From positions 62,001 to 126,000 of the forward strand of contig NZ_BIMB01000001.1 of the NCBI RefSeq assembly GCF_004000865.1: a stretch of DNA of 64,000 nt. The letters are read 5' to 3'. The notes below the pieces were generated by a model. That model was not told where the DNA came from. It saw only the letters and a list, made by a program, of their open reading frames with translations, and ran no database searches. Made by a program: the position numbers and the translations under genes. This DNA is from Paenibacillus elgii NBRC 100335 (GTDB taxonomy: Bacteria > Bacillota > Bacilli > Paenibacillales > NBRC-103111). Below, in pieces: positions 8,056 through 16,413 of this stretch. Each line of letters starts with the position of its first letter. The stretch's first letter is position 1.

Positions 8056-9756
8056 TCAGCCGGACGTTTTCCGGTCTTCCTCCGTCTTGCGGGTTTCGCC
8101 GGAGGATTTTGAAGATTCGTTTGTTTTCTTGGAATCGGTCGATTTCTTCGGATCTTCGGCAGATTTCTTGGTGCTTTCCGACGTTTTTTTACCGCCCTCG
8201 GACGATTTGGCGTCGTCGGTCGTTTTCTTGCCCTCGGTATTCTTGCCGGTTCCCTGCGTCTTGCCCGATTCTCCTGTCTTTCCGGTCTGCGTTTTATCCG
8301 CATCCGTCTTCTTGCCCGTTTCCGTTGTCTTCCCGGACTCGGACTTCTTGCCCTGCTCGGCCTTCTTCGGATCGGCGGCTTTGCCCGAATCGGCAGGCTT
8401 TTTCGTCCCGTCCGCAGGCGGTTTGACGGCTGTTTTGGACGTTCCTTCGACGATGCCCGTCTCCTTCTTCACAGGCGGCTTCTCTTCTGACTCGGACGGA
8501 ATCGTGCGGGTCTCCCCAAGCGTGATCCGCCCTTCCTTGTCGATCTGCGCATTGACGGACAAATTCGACAGCTTCTCGAGAAGCTTATCCCGGGCCTCGT
8601 CGACCATCGGGACCGGCTGGGCCCACTTGGTCAAGATCGGCACCATGCTCAAGTCGCAGCTTCGTTCCTTGGTGCAGGAGGCTTCCAAAATCATGCTTTC
8701 CCAAGTATTCGGATTATCATTGGTAGTAAATATAAAATTGCCCATACTGTAGGCGATCCATTTGCCCTTGTACTGCTCGAAGCCTTGAACGACATGCGGG
8801 TGGCTGGCGACGACAAGATCTGCGCCCTGATCGATATACTGCCTTGCCAGATCCGTCTGCGACTTGACCGGATACGCCTTCCGCTCTTCTCCCCAATGGG
8901 CGATGACGACAACCAGATCCGCCTCGGCTCTCGCCTTGCCGATGGCTTCAAACGCCAGCTTCGTGCTGTAGGTTTCCGCCATCCCCGGCTTCGATTTGCC
9001 GGCGTACCAGCTCGTATCGGGAATGACCCGGCTGAAGCCGAGGAAAGCGATTTTGATGCCTTTTTGCTCCATAATCACGTAGCTGTACGCTTCGTCCGAA
9101 TTTCGGCCCGCGCCTACGTGCTTGATGTCCTGGGCATCCAAATAATCCAGCGTATCAAGCAGTCCTTCCACGCCATAGTCCATGCTATGGTTGTTGGCCA
9201 GATTGACCAGATCGAAGCCCGCGCGCTTCAATTCGGGCAGCGCCTGCGGCGACGACCGGTACACGTATTCTTTTTCCTGAGCATCGCCTCTTGTCGTGAT
9301 CGGCGTTTCCAGATTCGCCACGGTAATATCCGCCTTCTCCAAGTACGGCTTGACATGTTTATACGGATAATCGTAGCCGTTCTTTTGGAGCAGGTCATCT
9401 ACTTTGCTGCCGAACATGACATCGCCCACGAACGTGAGCTTGACTTTCGGGGACTGCTCCTGAGGCGCCGTTGCCGTACCGCTATCCGCTGCCGGCGGCT
9501 TCTCTGAAGTGACGCCCGGATTCGTCGTCGCAGGCGGCTTGGACATCGTTTCGATCTTCGGAGGCAATGCCAGCCCGCCCCCTTTGTCCCCTTCCTGCGG
9601 AGGGTCCAGCTTTTGAATCAAATATGCGAAGGCGCCAACCGTGATGAGGCTTAACAAGCCAATTTTTATCCAGAGCGTTCTATTCTGCTTCTGCTCCTTC
9701 TCCTGTTCATGCTTTTGCTTACGCGATTGCTCCGTATCAACCGGTTCCGTTTGAAT
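8056..9756 (-). CDS. CapA-family membrane-anchored protein with Lys/Ser/Thr-rich tail; start codon unusual
   Basis: A CapA/PgsA-type metallophosphatase-superfamily protein (GDVMFG near the start of the domain, NLANNHSMDYG, WGEE, SHPHVVQG). CapA is a membrane component of poly-gamma-glutamate synthesis and export; no capB or capC is adjacent here, so another role is possible. The frame has no ATG or GTG upstream of the membrane helix: the only canonical start, TTG at 9657, lies inside the helix. The same frame runs back to 9756, giving a Lys/Gln/Glu-rich cytoplasmic leader before the anchor (LWIKIGLLSLITV), and the only near-start codon there is ATT at 9756, preceded by AGGGGTAGG. About the last 140 residues are a low-complexity tail of K, T, S, E and G, probably wall-spanning or binding to an anionic polymer. 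Confidence 0.8.
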   Translation of the reverse strand: MQTEPVDTEQSRKQKHEQEKEQKQNRTLWIKIGLLSLITVGAFAYLIQKLDPPQEGDKGGGLALPPKIETMSKPPATTNPGVTSEKPPAADSGTATAPQEQSPKVKLTFVGDVMFGSKVDDLLQKNGYDYPYKHVKPYLEKADITVANLETPITTRGDAQEKEYVYRSSPQALPELKRAGFDLVNLANNHSMDYGVEGLLDTLDYLDAQDIKHVGAGRNSDEAYSYVIMEQKGIKIAFLGFSRVIPDTSWYAGKSKPGMAETYSTKLAFEAIGKARAEADLVVVIAHWGEERKAYPVKSQTDLARQYIDQGADLVVASHPHVVQGFEQYKGKWIAYSMGNFIFTTNDNPNTWESMILEASCTKERSCDLSMVPILTKWAQPVPMVDEARDKLLEKLSNLSVNAQIDKEGRITLGETRTIPSESEEKPPVKKETGIVEGTSKTAVKPPADGTKKPADSGKAADPKKAEQGKKSESGKTTETGKKTDADKTQTGKTGESGKTQGTGKNTEGKKTTDDAKSSEGGKKTSESTKKSAEDPKKSTDSKKTNESSKSSGETRKTEEDRKTSG

Positions 9757-9812
9757 CTTAACCTACCCCTATCCTATCCCGCTGCGAATCAGCGCATATG
9801 TTCTCTTTTCCC

Positions 9813-9841
9813 ATTATAGCAAATCGTCCGTCTGTGGTCAT
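9813..9841 (-). promoter_or_regulatory. Extended -10 promoter for the CapA-family gene
   Basis: On the minus strand TGCTATAAT (core 9818-9813) with ATGACC 17 bases upstream. The inferred transcript starts near 9806, so translation must begin between there and the TTG at 9657. Confidence 0.55.
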
Positions 9842-10017
9842 GGGGCACAATTACCTAAAAAAACTGATTGCCAAGCCCCCCTTATTCTGGTAATATGGAT
9901 TTTCTCTCGACTTTTTAGGCAACCCACCTCAATCCGCCTCATCCCTCGCCGAACCCGGCGAACCGGGCTTTGCTGCCGTTACCAGCCAAGCTCCAATCCA
10001 AGCTTACGGAGGTGTCT

Positions 10018-10794
10018 ATGCTTTTCCCTGTCTTAATGAAGAAAGCGTTCGCACGCAATCTGCAGTACCGCTTGTCCCATGCGGTCAATACGGTCGCCAG
10101 CATCGTGTTCGGGCTGATCTACGTCTCGATCTGGCAGGGCATCGGACAGCAGGACGGCATGCACGGCTACAGCCTGCAAACGGTCATCCATTACGTCGCA
10201 TTGAATCAAGCAACGCTGTGGGTCACGTTGTTCGTGACCAACGGGCTTGGGATCGAGCGCTCCGTACGTACCGGACAGATTGCAACCGACTTGATGCGTC
10301 CGGTTCACCTGTTTTACCAGTTGATGTGCCGCGAATGGGGACAAATCGGTTACCAATTGCTCTACAAAACGATCCCCATCTACCTGATTTACATATGGAT
10401 GCTCTCGCTTCCGGTTCCGCACAGTATCGGCACCTGGCTTGCTTTCGCCACGGCGCTTGCGCTGGCCGCCTTTATGAACATTTGCGTGAATTACCTCATC
10501 GGCGTAACGGCCCTCTGGACTACCGAATCGAATTGGCTATTTTGGGTTCACAATTCCATCTCAAGCGTGCTTTCCGGCTTTCTCATTCCGATCGAATGGC
10601 TGCCGCAGTGGCTTCAGCGTATCGCTTACTTGACGCCTTATCCGTACATGCAGTACATTCCAAGCAAAATTTATTTAGGTCTCGCTTCCCCGTCCGAAAT
10701 GTACGGCGGCCTTTTGTGGTGCGTTCTGTTCACTGCGCTTTGCCTTGCCGCAACCGCTGTAGTAAGGAATAAAGTGGAGGTGCAGGGCGGATGA
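10018..10794 (+). CDS. ABC-2 type permease, first subunit (COG4587-like)
   Basis: A 258-residue inner-membrane protein with about six helices, matching the permease of the uncharacterised three-gene ABC-2 exporters (COG4587/COG3694/COG4586). The ATG at 10018 follows GGAGGT at a good distance, so the longer frame beginning at 9970 is not used. The stop codon overlaps the start of the next permease (ATGA at 10791-10794), showing translational coupling. Characteristic loops: GIERSVRTGQIATDLMRPV and the IPIEWLPQWLQ region before the last helices. Substrate unknown. Confidence 0.88.
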   Translation: MLFPVLMKKAFARNLQYRLSHAVNTVASIVFGLIYVSIWQGIGQQDGMHGYSLQTVIHYVALNQATLWVTLFVTNGLGIERSVRTGQIATDLMRPVHLFYQLMCREWGQIGYQLLYKTIPIYLIYIWMLSLPVPHSIGTWLAFATALALAAFMNICVNYLIGVTALWTTESNWLFWVHNSISSVLSGFLIPIEWLPQWLQRIAYLTPYPYMQYIPSKIYLGLASPSEMYGGLLWCVLFTALCLAATAVVRNKVEVQGG

Positions 10795-11582
10795 GCACGG
10801 TGCGCATGTTTTTGCTGCTGGTCAAAGCAAGCGTCCGCAGCCGGATGCAGTACAAATTCAATTTCTGGCTATCCACCGTGCTCGCGGCTCTTGTCAGTGT
10901 GATGGACTTTTTGCTGCTTTCCGTGATTTTATGGAAATTCGACTCGATTCAAGGCTGGAGCTTGTACGAAATCGGCTATTTATACGCCACCATCCTGCTC
11001 TCCAAAGCGCTCTACCGCAGCTTCGCCAACGACGTGCATCATTTGGAAAAATATTTGGTCTCCGGCGATTTGGACCAGCTGCTTGTCCGGCCAATTCCCG
11101 TCTTGCTGGCGCTGATGTCGCAAAATTTCCGCCTGATGCTCGGCGAATGGGTGCAGGGCGGCATCATCCTGACACTCTGCTTAGGACAATTGATAAGCTC
11201 GGGACAGGTGACCGCAGCCGCCATTCCGCTCACCCTAGTCGTTCTAGTGACGGGCGCGGCGCTACTGTTCGCCATCGGACTCGGCACCGCAACGTTCGGC
11301 TTCTGGACGACGCGGGTCAGCGAACTGCAAAATTTGACCGAAGATGCCGCAAACAAAGCCGTGCAGTATCCGATGGAGCTGTATCCCGGATGGCTGCGGA
11401 TCTTACTGCTTACCTTGATTCCCGTCGGGATGACAAACTACATGCCGGCGCTGTATATCGTGAAGGGCCAGTTCGGCTGGTGGCTGCTGCCAGCCGTCAT
11501 GGCTTTTGCCATCGTCTTTCTGTGGCTCATGCTGCGGTTTTGGCGGTTCGGCCTGAGCCGCTACCAGAGCAGCGGAAGTTGA
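10791..11582 (+). CDS. ABC-2 type permease, second subunit (COG3694-like)
   Basis: A 263-residue polytopic membrane protein sharing the layout of its neighbour: an N-terminal cytoplasmic stretch rich in Arg/Lys, six helices, and the LEKYLVSGDLDQLLVRPIPV loop typical of this exporter family. It overlaps the preceding gene by four bases and is followed 50 bases later by the ATPase gene, with AAAGGAG as the ribosome site of that gene. The two different permeases probably form a heterodimer. No fused domain or truncation is seen. Confidence 0.88.
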   Translation: MSTVRMFLLLVKASVRSRMQYKFNFWLSTVLAALVSVMDFLLLSVILWKFDSIQGWSLYEIGYLYATILLSKALYRSFANDVHHLEKYLVSGDLDQLLVRPIPVLLALMSQNFRLMLGEWVQGGIILTLCLGQLISSGQVTAAAIPLTLVVLVTGAALLFAIGLGTATFGFWTTRVSELQNLTEDAANKAVQYPMELYPGWLRILLLTLIPVGMTNYMPALYIVKGQFGWWLLPAVMAFAIVFLWLMLRFWRFGLSRYQSSGS

Positions 11583-11632
11583 TTTCGCTAAAGTTTCCAT
11601 AACTTCCAGATCTGAAAGGAGCGAATGAACCG

Positions 11633-12607
11633 ATGATTGAGGTTAAGCATTTACATAAAACCTTTCGCATTCCCGCCCCGCATTTAAGCCGGTGGGAACG
11701 AATCAAAGCGGCCGTGACCGGAGGCGGGGCGGAAAAAACGGCGGTCCGCGATATCAGCTTCACGGTCGGTCCGGGCGAGTTCGTCGGCTATATCGGTCCG
11801 AACGGCGCCGGAAAATCGACGACGATCAAAATGCTGACCGGCATTCTGCACCCGACCTCGGGTGAGGTGAGGATCGATGGCATGAGCCCGCACAAGGACC
11901 GCCGCCGGGTCGTTTCCCGGCTCGGTGTCGTCTTCGGCCAGCGCAGCCAGCTGTGGTGGGACTTGCCGGTGCGCGATTCGTTCGATATTTTATGCGCCAT
12001 GTACCGCATCGACCGGCAGCGGCAGCAGCGGACGCTGGCGGAGCTGGACGGCCTGCTCGGCCTCGGCGAATTCGCCGATACGCCGGTCCGCAAGCTGTCG
12101 CTCGGCCAGCGGATGCGGGCCGACCTTGCCGCGGCACTGCTGCACGAGCCGGACATCCTGTTCCTCGACGAGCCGACCATCGGACTGGACGTCATCGCCA
12201 AGCGAAACATTCGCGGGCTGCTCTCCAAAGTAAACCGGGAGCTTGGCAAAACGGTGCTGCTGACGACTCACGATATGGACGACATCGAGCAGCTTTGCGA
12301 CCGCGTCATGGTGATCAATCACGGGTCGCTGGCGTACGACGGAACGATCGGCGAGCTGCGGGAGCGTATCGGACTGCCGACGATTCTGCGCGTATCGTTT
12401 GAAGCCGCGGTTTCTCTGGACAATGCCACGGAGCCGGAGCTGGGCTTCACCGTCGCGGAAGCGAACGGCTGTGAGCTGACCGTCCATTTCAACCGGCAGG
12501 AACTGCCCGCCTTGGAGGTGCTACGCCGGCTGGAGCGATACGGAACGGCCCAGGACGTTCATATGGAGGAGCCGGATTTCGAAGAGATCATTCATAAGGT
12601 GTACTAA
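11633..12607 (+). CDS. ABC transporter ATP-binding protein (COG4586-like)
   Basis: A 324-residue ATPase that powers the two permeases just upstream. Walker A GPNGAGKST is at residues 55-63, the signature LSLGQRMR at about 150, and Walker B ILFLDEPTIGLD at about 175, followed by the switch histidine in TTHDMDD. An insertion between residues 15 and 35 before the first strand, and a C-terminal domain of about 90 residues, are usual in this subgroup. Ribosome site AAAGGAG precedes the ATG. Together the three genes make one exporter; related systems have been linked to drug or lantibiotic resistance only loosely, so no substrate is assigned. Confidence 0.92.
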   Translation: MIEVKHLHKTFRIPAPHLSRWERIKAAVTGGGAEKTAVRDISFTVGPGEFVGYIGPNGAGKSTTIKMLTGILHPTSGEVRIDGMSPHKDRRRVVSRLGVVFGQRSQLWWDLPVRDSFDILCAMYRIDRQRQQRTLAELDGLLGLGEFADTPVRKLSLGQRMRADLAAALLHEPDILFLDEPTIGLDVIAKRNIRGLLSKVNRELGKTVLLTTHDMDDIEQLCDRVMVINHGSLAYDGTIGELRERIGLPTILRVSFEAAVSLDNATEPELGFTVAEANGCELTVHFNRQELPALEVLRRLERYGTAQDVHMEEPDFEEIIHKVY

Positions 12608-12632
12608 GACGCCGACAATGCTGCGAAAAATA

Positions 12633-12669
12633 AGAGCCTTCGGAGAATGCCGTTCTTCGAAGGTTCTTT
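12633..12669 (+). terminator. Probable terminator after ABC operon
   Basis: Stem AGAGCCTTCG / CGAAGGTTCT with a 15-base loop and a short TTT tract. The T-run is weak, so termination may be partial. Confidence 0.5.
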
Positions 12670-12683
12670 GCATGTGCTATAAT
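12655..12683 (+). promoter_or_regulatory. Extended -10 promoter for metallophosphoesterase
   Basis: TGCTATAAT (TATAAT at 12678-12683, preceded by TG) 48 bases before the ATG at 12731; the -35 match is poor, as expected of an extended -10 promoter. Confidence 0.5.
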
Positions 12684-12730
12684 GGAAGAATCCGCCACTT
12701 GGCAGCAGAAACAGGAGGAACCTACACATC

Positions 12731-13492
12731 ATGGACAACATTGCCGTCATTTCCGACATCCACGGCAACTTGCCTGCGCTGGAGGCGGTCGTTCAGGATA
12801 TTCGCCGCCGCCACATCCGGCGTATCGTCTGCCTCGGCGATCTGGTCGGCAAAGGGCCGCAGCCGTGCGAAGCGGTGGACCGCATTCGCGAGCTGTGCGA
12901 AACGACGGTGCAGGGCAACTGGGATCACGGCATCAACAACCCGCAGGACAAGGAGACCGGCTTGTGGCAGCAGCGCCTGCTCGGGACCGAGCGGCTTCGC
13001 TACTTGCGCGAGCTGCCGTTTTCCGCAGAGCTGTGGCTAAGCGGACGCCGCGTCCGTCTTTTCCATGCTTCCGCGCAAAGCATTTATCATCGTGTGCTCC
13101 GCAAGGCTAATAAGAAGGAAAAGCTCGCCATGTTCGAGAATACCGATCAGACAGGCGGGTTTGCAGGCACGGAGCTGACGCCGGATGTCATCGGCTACGG
13201 AGACATCCATGTTCCTTACGTACAGACGCTGAAGTCGAAGGCGGGACAAGGTCTGCTGCTGTTCAACACCGGCAGCGTCGGCGCGCCTTACGACGGGCTC
13301 CCTTATGCGAGCTATGCCATTCTGGAAGGAGAGACGTCGCATCCGGCCTGTCTGGAGCCTGCTCCGTTCTCCGTACAGCTCGTCCGCGTGCCATATGACG
13401 TCGAGCAAGCCGTCGCCATCGCCGAACGCGTCGGCCTGCCCAATCTGGAGCGGTTCATCGGCGAAATTCGCAGCGGGATCGAGCGGAAATAA
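12731..13492 (+). CDS. Calcineurin-like metallophosphoesterase
   Basis: A 253-residue cytosolic phosphoesterase. Metal-ligand motifs are in the usual order: SDIHGN near residue 8, GDLVGKGP at about 37, GNWDHG around 62 (the family usually has GNHD), HAS and GDIH further on, and NTGSVGAP near the end. It is of the short YfcE/serine-threonine-phosphatase-like type that includes enzymes acting on nucleotides or diadenosine compounds; the substrate cannot be told. CAGGAGG lies 12 bases before the ATG. It has its own promoter and appears monocistronic, with the MFS gene promoter starting just after it. Confidence 0.88.
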   Translation: MDNIAVISDIHGNLPALEAVVQDIRRRHIRRIVCLGDLVGKGPQPCEAVDRIRELCETTVQGNWDHGINNPQDKETGLWQQRLLGTERLRYLRELPFSAELWLSGRRVRLFHASAQSIYHRVLRKANKKEKLAMFENTDQTGGFAGTELTPDVIGYGDIHVPYVQTLKSKAGQGLLLFNTGSVGAPYDGLPYASYAILEGETSHPACLEPAPFSVQLVRVPYDVEQAVAIAERVGLPNLERFIGEIRSGIERK

Positions 13493-13539
13493 CGGATCGG
13501 CCCCTGATTGCCGCATTTTTCGGCTTGCCCCGAACACGT

Positions 13540-13568
13540 TTGCATCGCAGAAATAATGAGAGTATACT
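13540..13568 (+). promoter_or_regulatory. Sigma-A type promoter for the MFS gene
   Basis: TTGCAT (13540-13545), 17-base spacer, TATACT (13563-13568). It would give a leader of about 95 bases before the GTG start at 13672. Confidence 0.6.
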
Positions 13569-13671
13569 CGAAACATGTCGAACGTTACATTACATAGACC
13601 AGCACACAGATGACGGCAAACGTGTTATTCGGTTTGCATGCGATGGTCAGCTTGAAAAGAGGCGAGCTCGC

Positions 13672-14883
13672 GTGGCGAAATGGCAGGTTAACTTAATGGT
13701 ATTATGGGTGGGACAATTTTTGGTCATGGCCGGCATGACGATGATTGTTCCTTTTTTGCCTTTGTATTTGCAGGAGCTGGGCCTCCATGACCCTCATAGC
13801 GTCGCTACCTGGGCCGGGGTCATCTTTGCGGGGAATTTCGTCACCTCCTTCATATTTCAACCGATCTGGGGCGGACTCGCCGATCGGTACGGGCGCAAGG
13901 TGATGCTGCTGCGCTCCGGCTTCGGCATGGCGATCGTCATGACGCTGATGGGCTTCTCGACCAGCGCTTGGCATCTGCTGCTGCTTCGGCTCTTGAACGG
14001 TACGGTGTCCGGCTTCGTGCCCGCGGGAGTCGCGCTGATGTCGGCCACCACGCCGCGGGAGAAGATCGGCTTCGCGATGGGCACGCTGCAATCCGGTTCC
14101 GTCGCCGGGTCGATTCTCGGGCCGTTTCTCGGCGGGCTGCTGGCGGAATGGATCGGATTCCGCAACATTTTCTTCGTGACGGGCGCGACGCTCTTCGCCG
14201 CCTCGCTGCTTGCAGCGGTGCTGGTGAAGGAAACGTTCGACGCGAAAAAAGCGCTCCAGAAGCCGAAGCAGTCCATGGTGGCAGCGTTCAACGAGCTGCG
14301 CCGCATCTCGCAGCTTCCTTCGCTGTACTCCGTCACCTTCTTGATCCAGTTCTCGCTGCTGAGCGTCATGCCGCTTCTCCCGCTGTTCGTCCAGCAGCTT
14401 CACGGACAGGACGAGATGCTGGCGTTCTACGCCGGTCTGGTCGGATCGGTGACCGGATTCTCCAATATGATCGCTTCGCCGATATTCGGCAAATTGTCCG
14501 ACCGGATCGGACCGGAGAAAATTCTCGTGATATGCCTGTTCGGCGCCGCCGTGGCTTCGGTTCCTCAAGCCTTCGTACACAACGTAGGGCAGCTCTGCGC
14601 GGCCCGGTTTTTCCTCGGCATTTTTCTCGGAGGATTGCTGCCTACGGTAAATGCGCTCATCCGGAAATATACGCCGAACGGGATGGAAAGCCGCTCCTAC
14701 AGCTTCAATACGAGCGCGCTTGCGCTCGGGAACATGCTGGGTCCCGTCGTTGGCGGAGCGATCTCCGGCGTGATGACGATCCAGCAGCTTTTTCTCGTTT
14801 CGGCCGTCCTGCTCTTGATTAACGGCTTGTGGGCTCGAAAATCGATTCTGCTCCGACAAAAATCGACCCACTCCCCTTCATAA
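13672..14883 (+). CDS. MFS transporter, multidrug-efflux type
   Basis: About 403 residues with twelve predicted helices and the major-facilitator loop motif GGLADRYGRK between helices 2 and 3, repeated as GKLSDRIGPEK between helices 8 and 9. Motif C-like GSVAGSILGPFLGG in helix 5 marks drug:H+ antiporters, so it is probably a proton-driven exporter of the MdtG/TetA-like group. The longest frame starts at 13525, before the likely transcription start, so the GTG at 13672 with AAAGAGG upstream is preferred. Followed by a strong terminator. Substrate unknown. Confidence 0.9.
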   Translation: MAKWQVNLMVLWVGQFLVMAGMTMIVPFLPLYLQELGLHDPHSVATWAGVIFAGNFVTSFIFQPIWGGLADRYGRKVMLLRSGFGMAIVMTLMGFSTSAWHLLLLRLLNGTVSGFVPAGVALMSATTPREKIGFAMGTLQSGSVAGSILGPFLGGLLAEWIGFRNIFFVTGATLFAASLLAAVLVKETFDAKKALQKPKQSMVAAFNELRRISQLPSLYSVTFLIQFSLLSVMPLLPLFVQQLHGQDEMLAFYAGLVGSVTGFSNMIASPIFGKLSDRIGPEKILVICLFGAAVASVPQAFVHNVGQLCAARFFLGIFLGGLLPTVNALIRKYTPNGMESRSYSFNTSALALGNMLGPVVGGAISGVMTIQQLFLVSAVLLLINGLWARKSILLRQKSTHSPS

Positions 14884-14903
14884 CCTCACTTTGTCACAAT
14901 CAG

Positions 14904-14951
14904 CCTGTAAGCCTTTGGTGCTTTGTCATCTTAGGCTTGCAGGATTTTTTT
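14904..14951 (+). terminator. Intrinsic terminator after MFS gene
   Basis: Stem CCTGTAAGCCT / AGGCTTGCAGG and then ATTTTTTT. Confidence 0.9.
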
Positions 14952-15171
14952 GCCAAAAACCTATGATTTTCTGCCCATTTTCTCCGAAAATTTGACAAAT
15001 TAGTGAACTTTAATGAAAACTTAATAAATAAATTATGCCATTTTTCCTAACAAGAAGGAAAACTTACCCGATAATAAGAATGTAAGAAATAGTAAAGAAA
15101 ATTAAATATTTTTTTCCTCCTGCTTACCTTATGGATGGTGTTTCCAAAGGAGGTGAACCAGAAGTCCACTT

Positions 15172-15240
15172 ATGATCTGTCATCTGCCGTTCCACCGGGA
15201 AGTATCCAATTCAACAGAGAAAAGAGGAAGATCATTATGA
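15172..15240 (+). CDS. Possible 22-codon leader peptide upstream of the diiron protein
   Basis: ATG at 15172 begins a 22-residue frame (MICHLPFHRE...) ending in TGA at 15238-15240, which overlaps the ATG of the next gene. A very strong ribosome site, AAAGGAGGTGA (15146-15156), lies upstream, although 15 bases is longer than ideal. The four-base overlap suggests translational coupling. It could equally be chance, and the long in-frame extension of the main gene back to 15135 is a competing reading. Confidence 0.25.
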   Translation: MICHLPFHREVSNSTEKRGRSL

Positions 15241-15863
15241 CGCAATCGCAAGTTGTTGAAACGATTTCGACGATCATCGCAGAAGAACTTGAGAAAGCAA
15301 AAAAGTCGAATCCTTTTTTCACCCGATTTCCCGAGAGCGCGCAACCAGAAAATTTCAAATGGTGCATGCACTTATACCACTTGTCCAAGCATTTCGGAGA
15401 GCTTCTTAAGCTGCGCTGGGAGCGGTTCCCGGATGTCGAGCACGATGTCTTCTCCACCCATTACAAGGAAGAGAAAGACCACGCCGAGATGCTCCGCCAA
15501 TGGATGACGGATTTGGGGCTTGACGACCCCGAACAATCGTTTCCGAATTATGAGACCGAGGATTTCATTTCACTTCAATACCGCGCTGTCAGCTCCATGA
15601 GCGAAAACTTGTCGCTGCTTCTTGTGAACAGTACGGCGGAAGGCTACGCCCATGCCATGTACCTGCACGCCTACGCGATTTTGAAAAGAGCCGGATTTAC
15701 GAATCTGGAGTACTGGGAAATTCACTGCGAGGCGGACGAGGAGCACAGCAACGTCTATCATCACATTCAAGATATGAACGATCAAGAACTAAAGGAGGCC
15801 GAGCATTTGGTTCGATATACGTGCCGTTCGCTCGATATCATGCTCGCGTCCTGGTTTAAATAG
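15237..15863 (+). CDS. Haem-oxygenase-like diiron (HDO) family protein
   Basis: A 208-residue all-helical protein of the iron-containing redox enzyme / haem-oxygenase-like superfamily. Residues that would hold two irons appear in the order expected of HDOs such as UndA, BesC and CADD: E79-x-x-H82 (KEEKDHAEM), E135 (TAEGYAH), then H163, D167 and H170 (IHCEADEEHSNVYH). It is therefore predicted to be an oxygen-activating enzyme; substrate unknown. ATG 15237 is chosen because AGAGGAAG sits 6-7 bases upstream and the region before it is not conserved-looking. A 147-residue gene follows 17 bases downstream, so the two likely share one mRNA. Confidence 0.75.
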   Translation: MTQSQVVETISTIIAEELEKAKKSNPFFTRFPESAQPENFKWCMHLYHLSKHFGELLKLRWERFPDVEHDVFSTHYKEEKDHAEMLRQWMTDLGLDDPEQSFPNYETEDFISLQYRAVSSMSENLSLLLVNSTAEGYAHAMYLHAYAILKRAGFTNLEYWEIHCEADEEHSNVYHHIQDMNDQELKEAEHLVRYTCRSLDIMLASWFK

Positions 15864-15880
15864 GAGGGAATATAATAGAT

Positions 15881-16324
15881 ATGGCATTCGAAGACGTTTT
15901 TAAGTATCACGTTGACCGCACGAACAATGTTTTGTCCTGGCAAGTACTCGATTCGTTGACGGTGGAGGACGCCACCGAAGCAAGCAAGCTGGTAAAAAGC
16001 AGCCTTGCTTCGATGAGCGGAGCCAAGCTCCTCGTCGATAACCGTTTCATGATCAAGAACGGCCGGCCGATCGTTTTCTCTCCCGAAGTGAACGCGATCT
16101 GGGAGCAGCTTCAAGGCGGCATTTTGCCTCAAGTATCCCAGTGTGCCGTGCTGTGCAGCGGAGCGATTATGAAAATGCAAATGGACCGCATCGCGCGGGC
16201 GTCCGGATTTATCAACGTGCTGCAGAGCTTCTGGAACGACGATCCGAGCGTCATGAAAAAGGAAGCCTACGTATTTCTGGGCATTTCGTCCAACGAGCTG
16301 ATCGATAGGCCCATTAGCGTATAA
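15881..16324 (+). CDS. Small alpha/beta protein, possibly STAS/SpoIIAA-like
   Basis: 147 residues, soluble, no signal peptide. The pattern of strand (NVLSWQVLDSLT), helix (VEDATEASKLVKSSLA), strand (GAKLLVDNRFM), helix (PEVNAIWEQLQ), strand (QCAVLCSGAIM), helix (MQMDRIARASGF) resembles a STAS/SpoIIAA-like fold, but no named family signature is present, so this is inference from secondary structure only. AGGAGGG lies 13 bases before the ATG and the gene follows the diiron protein closely, implying cotranscription and a related job. A hairpin with T-run (16341-16380) follows. Confidence 0.65.
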   Translation: MAFEDVFKYHVDRTNNVLSWQVLDSLTVEDATEASKLVKSSLASMSGAKLLVDNRFMIKNGRPIVFSPEVNAIWEQLQGGILPQVSQCAVLCSGAIMKMQMDRIARASGFINVLQSFWNDDPSVMKKEAYVFLGISSNELIDRPISV

Positions 16325-16340
16325 ATGCGGTATATATAGA

Positions 16341-16382
16341 AAAGGCCAGGAAACGCTTGATGCGCTTCCCGGCCTTCTTTTA
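16341..16382. terminator. Bidirectional terminator between convergent genes
   Basis: Stem AAGGCCaGGAA / TTCCcGGCCTT with A-run on the left and TTCTTTT on the right, lying between the 147-residue gene and the M20 peptidase. Confidence 0.75.
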
Positions 16383-16413
16383 TTGCTTGCGCGAATGCGC
16401 GAAGCGAGCCTCT

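Noticed and set aside
13702..14871. 389-codon minus-strand frame opposite the MFS gene
   Set aside because: Gln/Arg/His-rich shadow without start signals.
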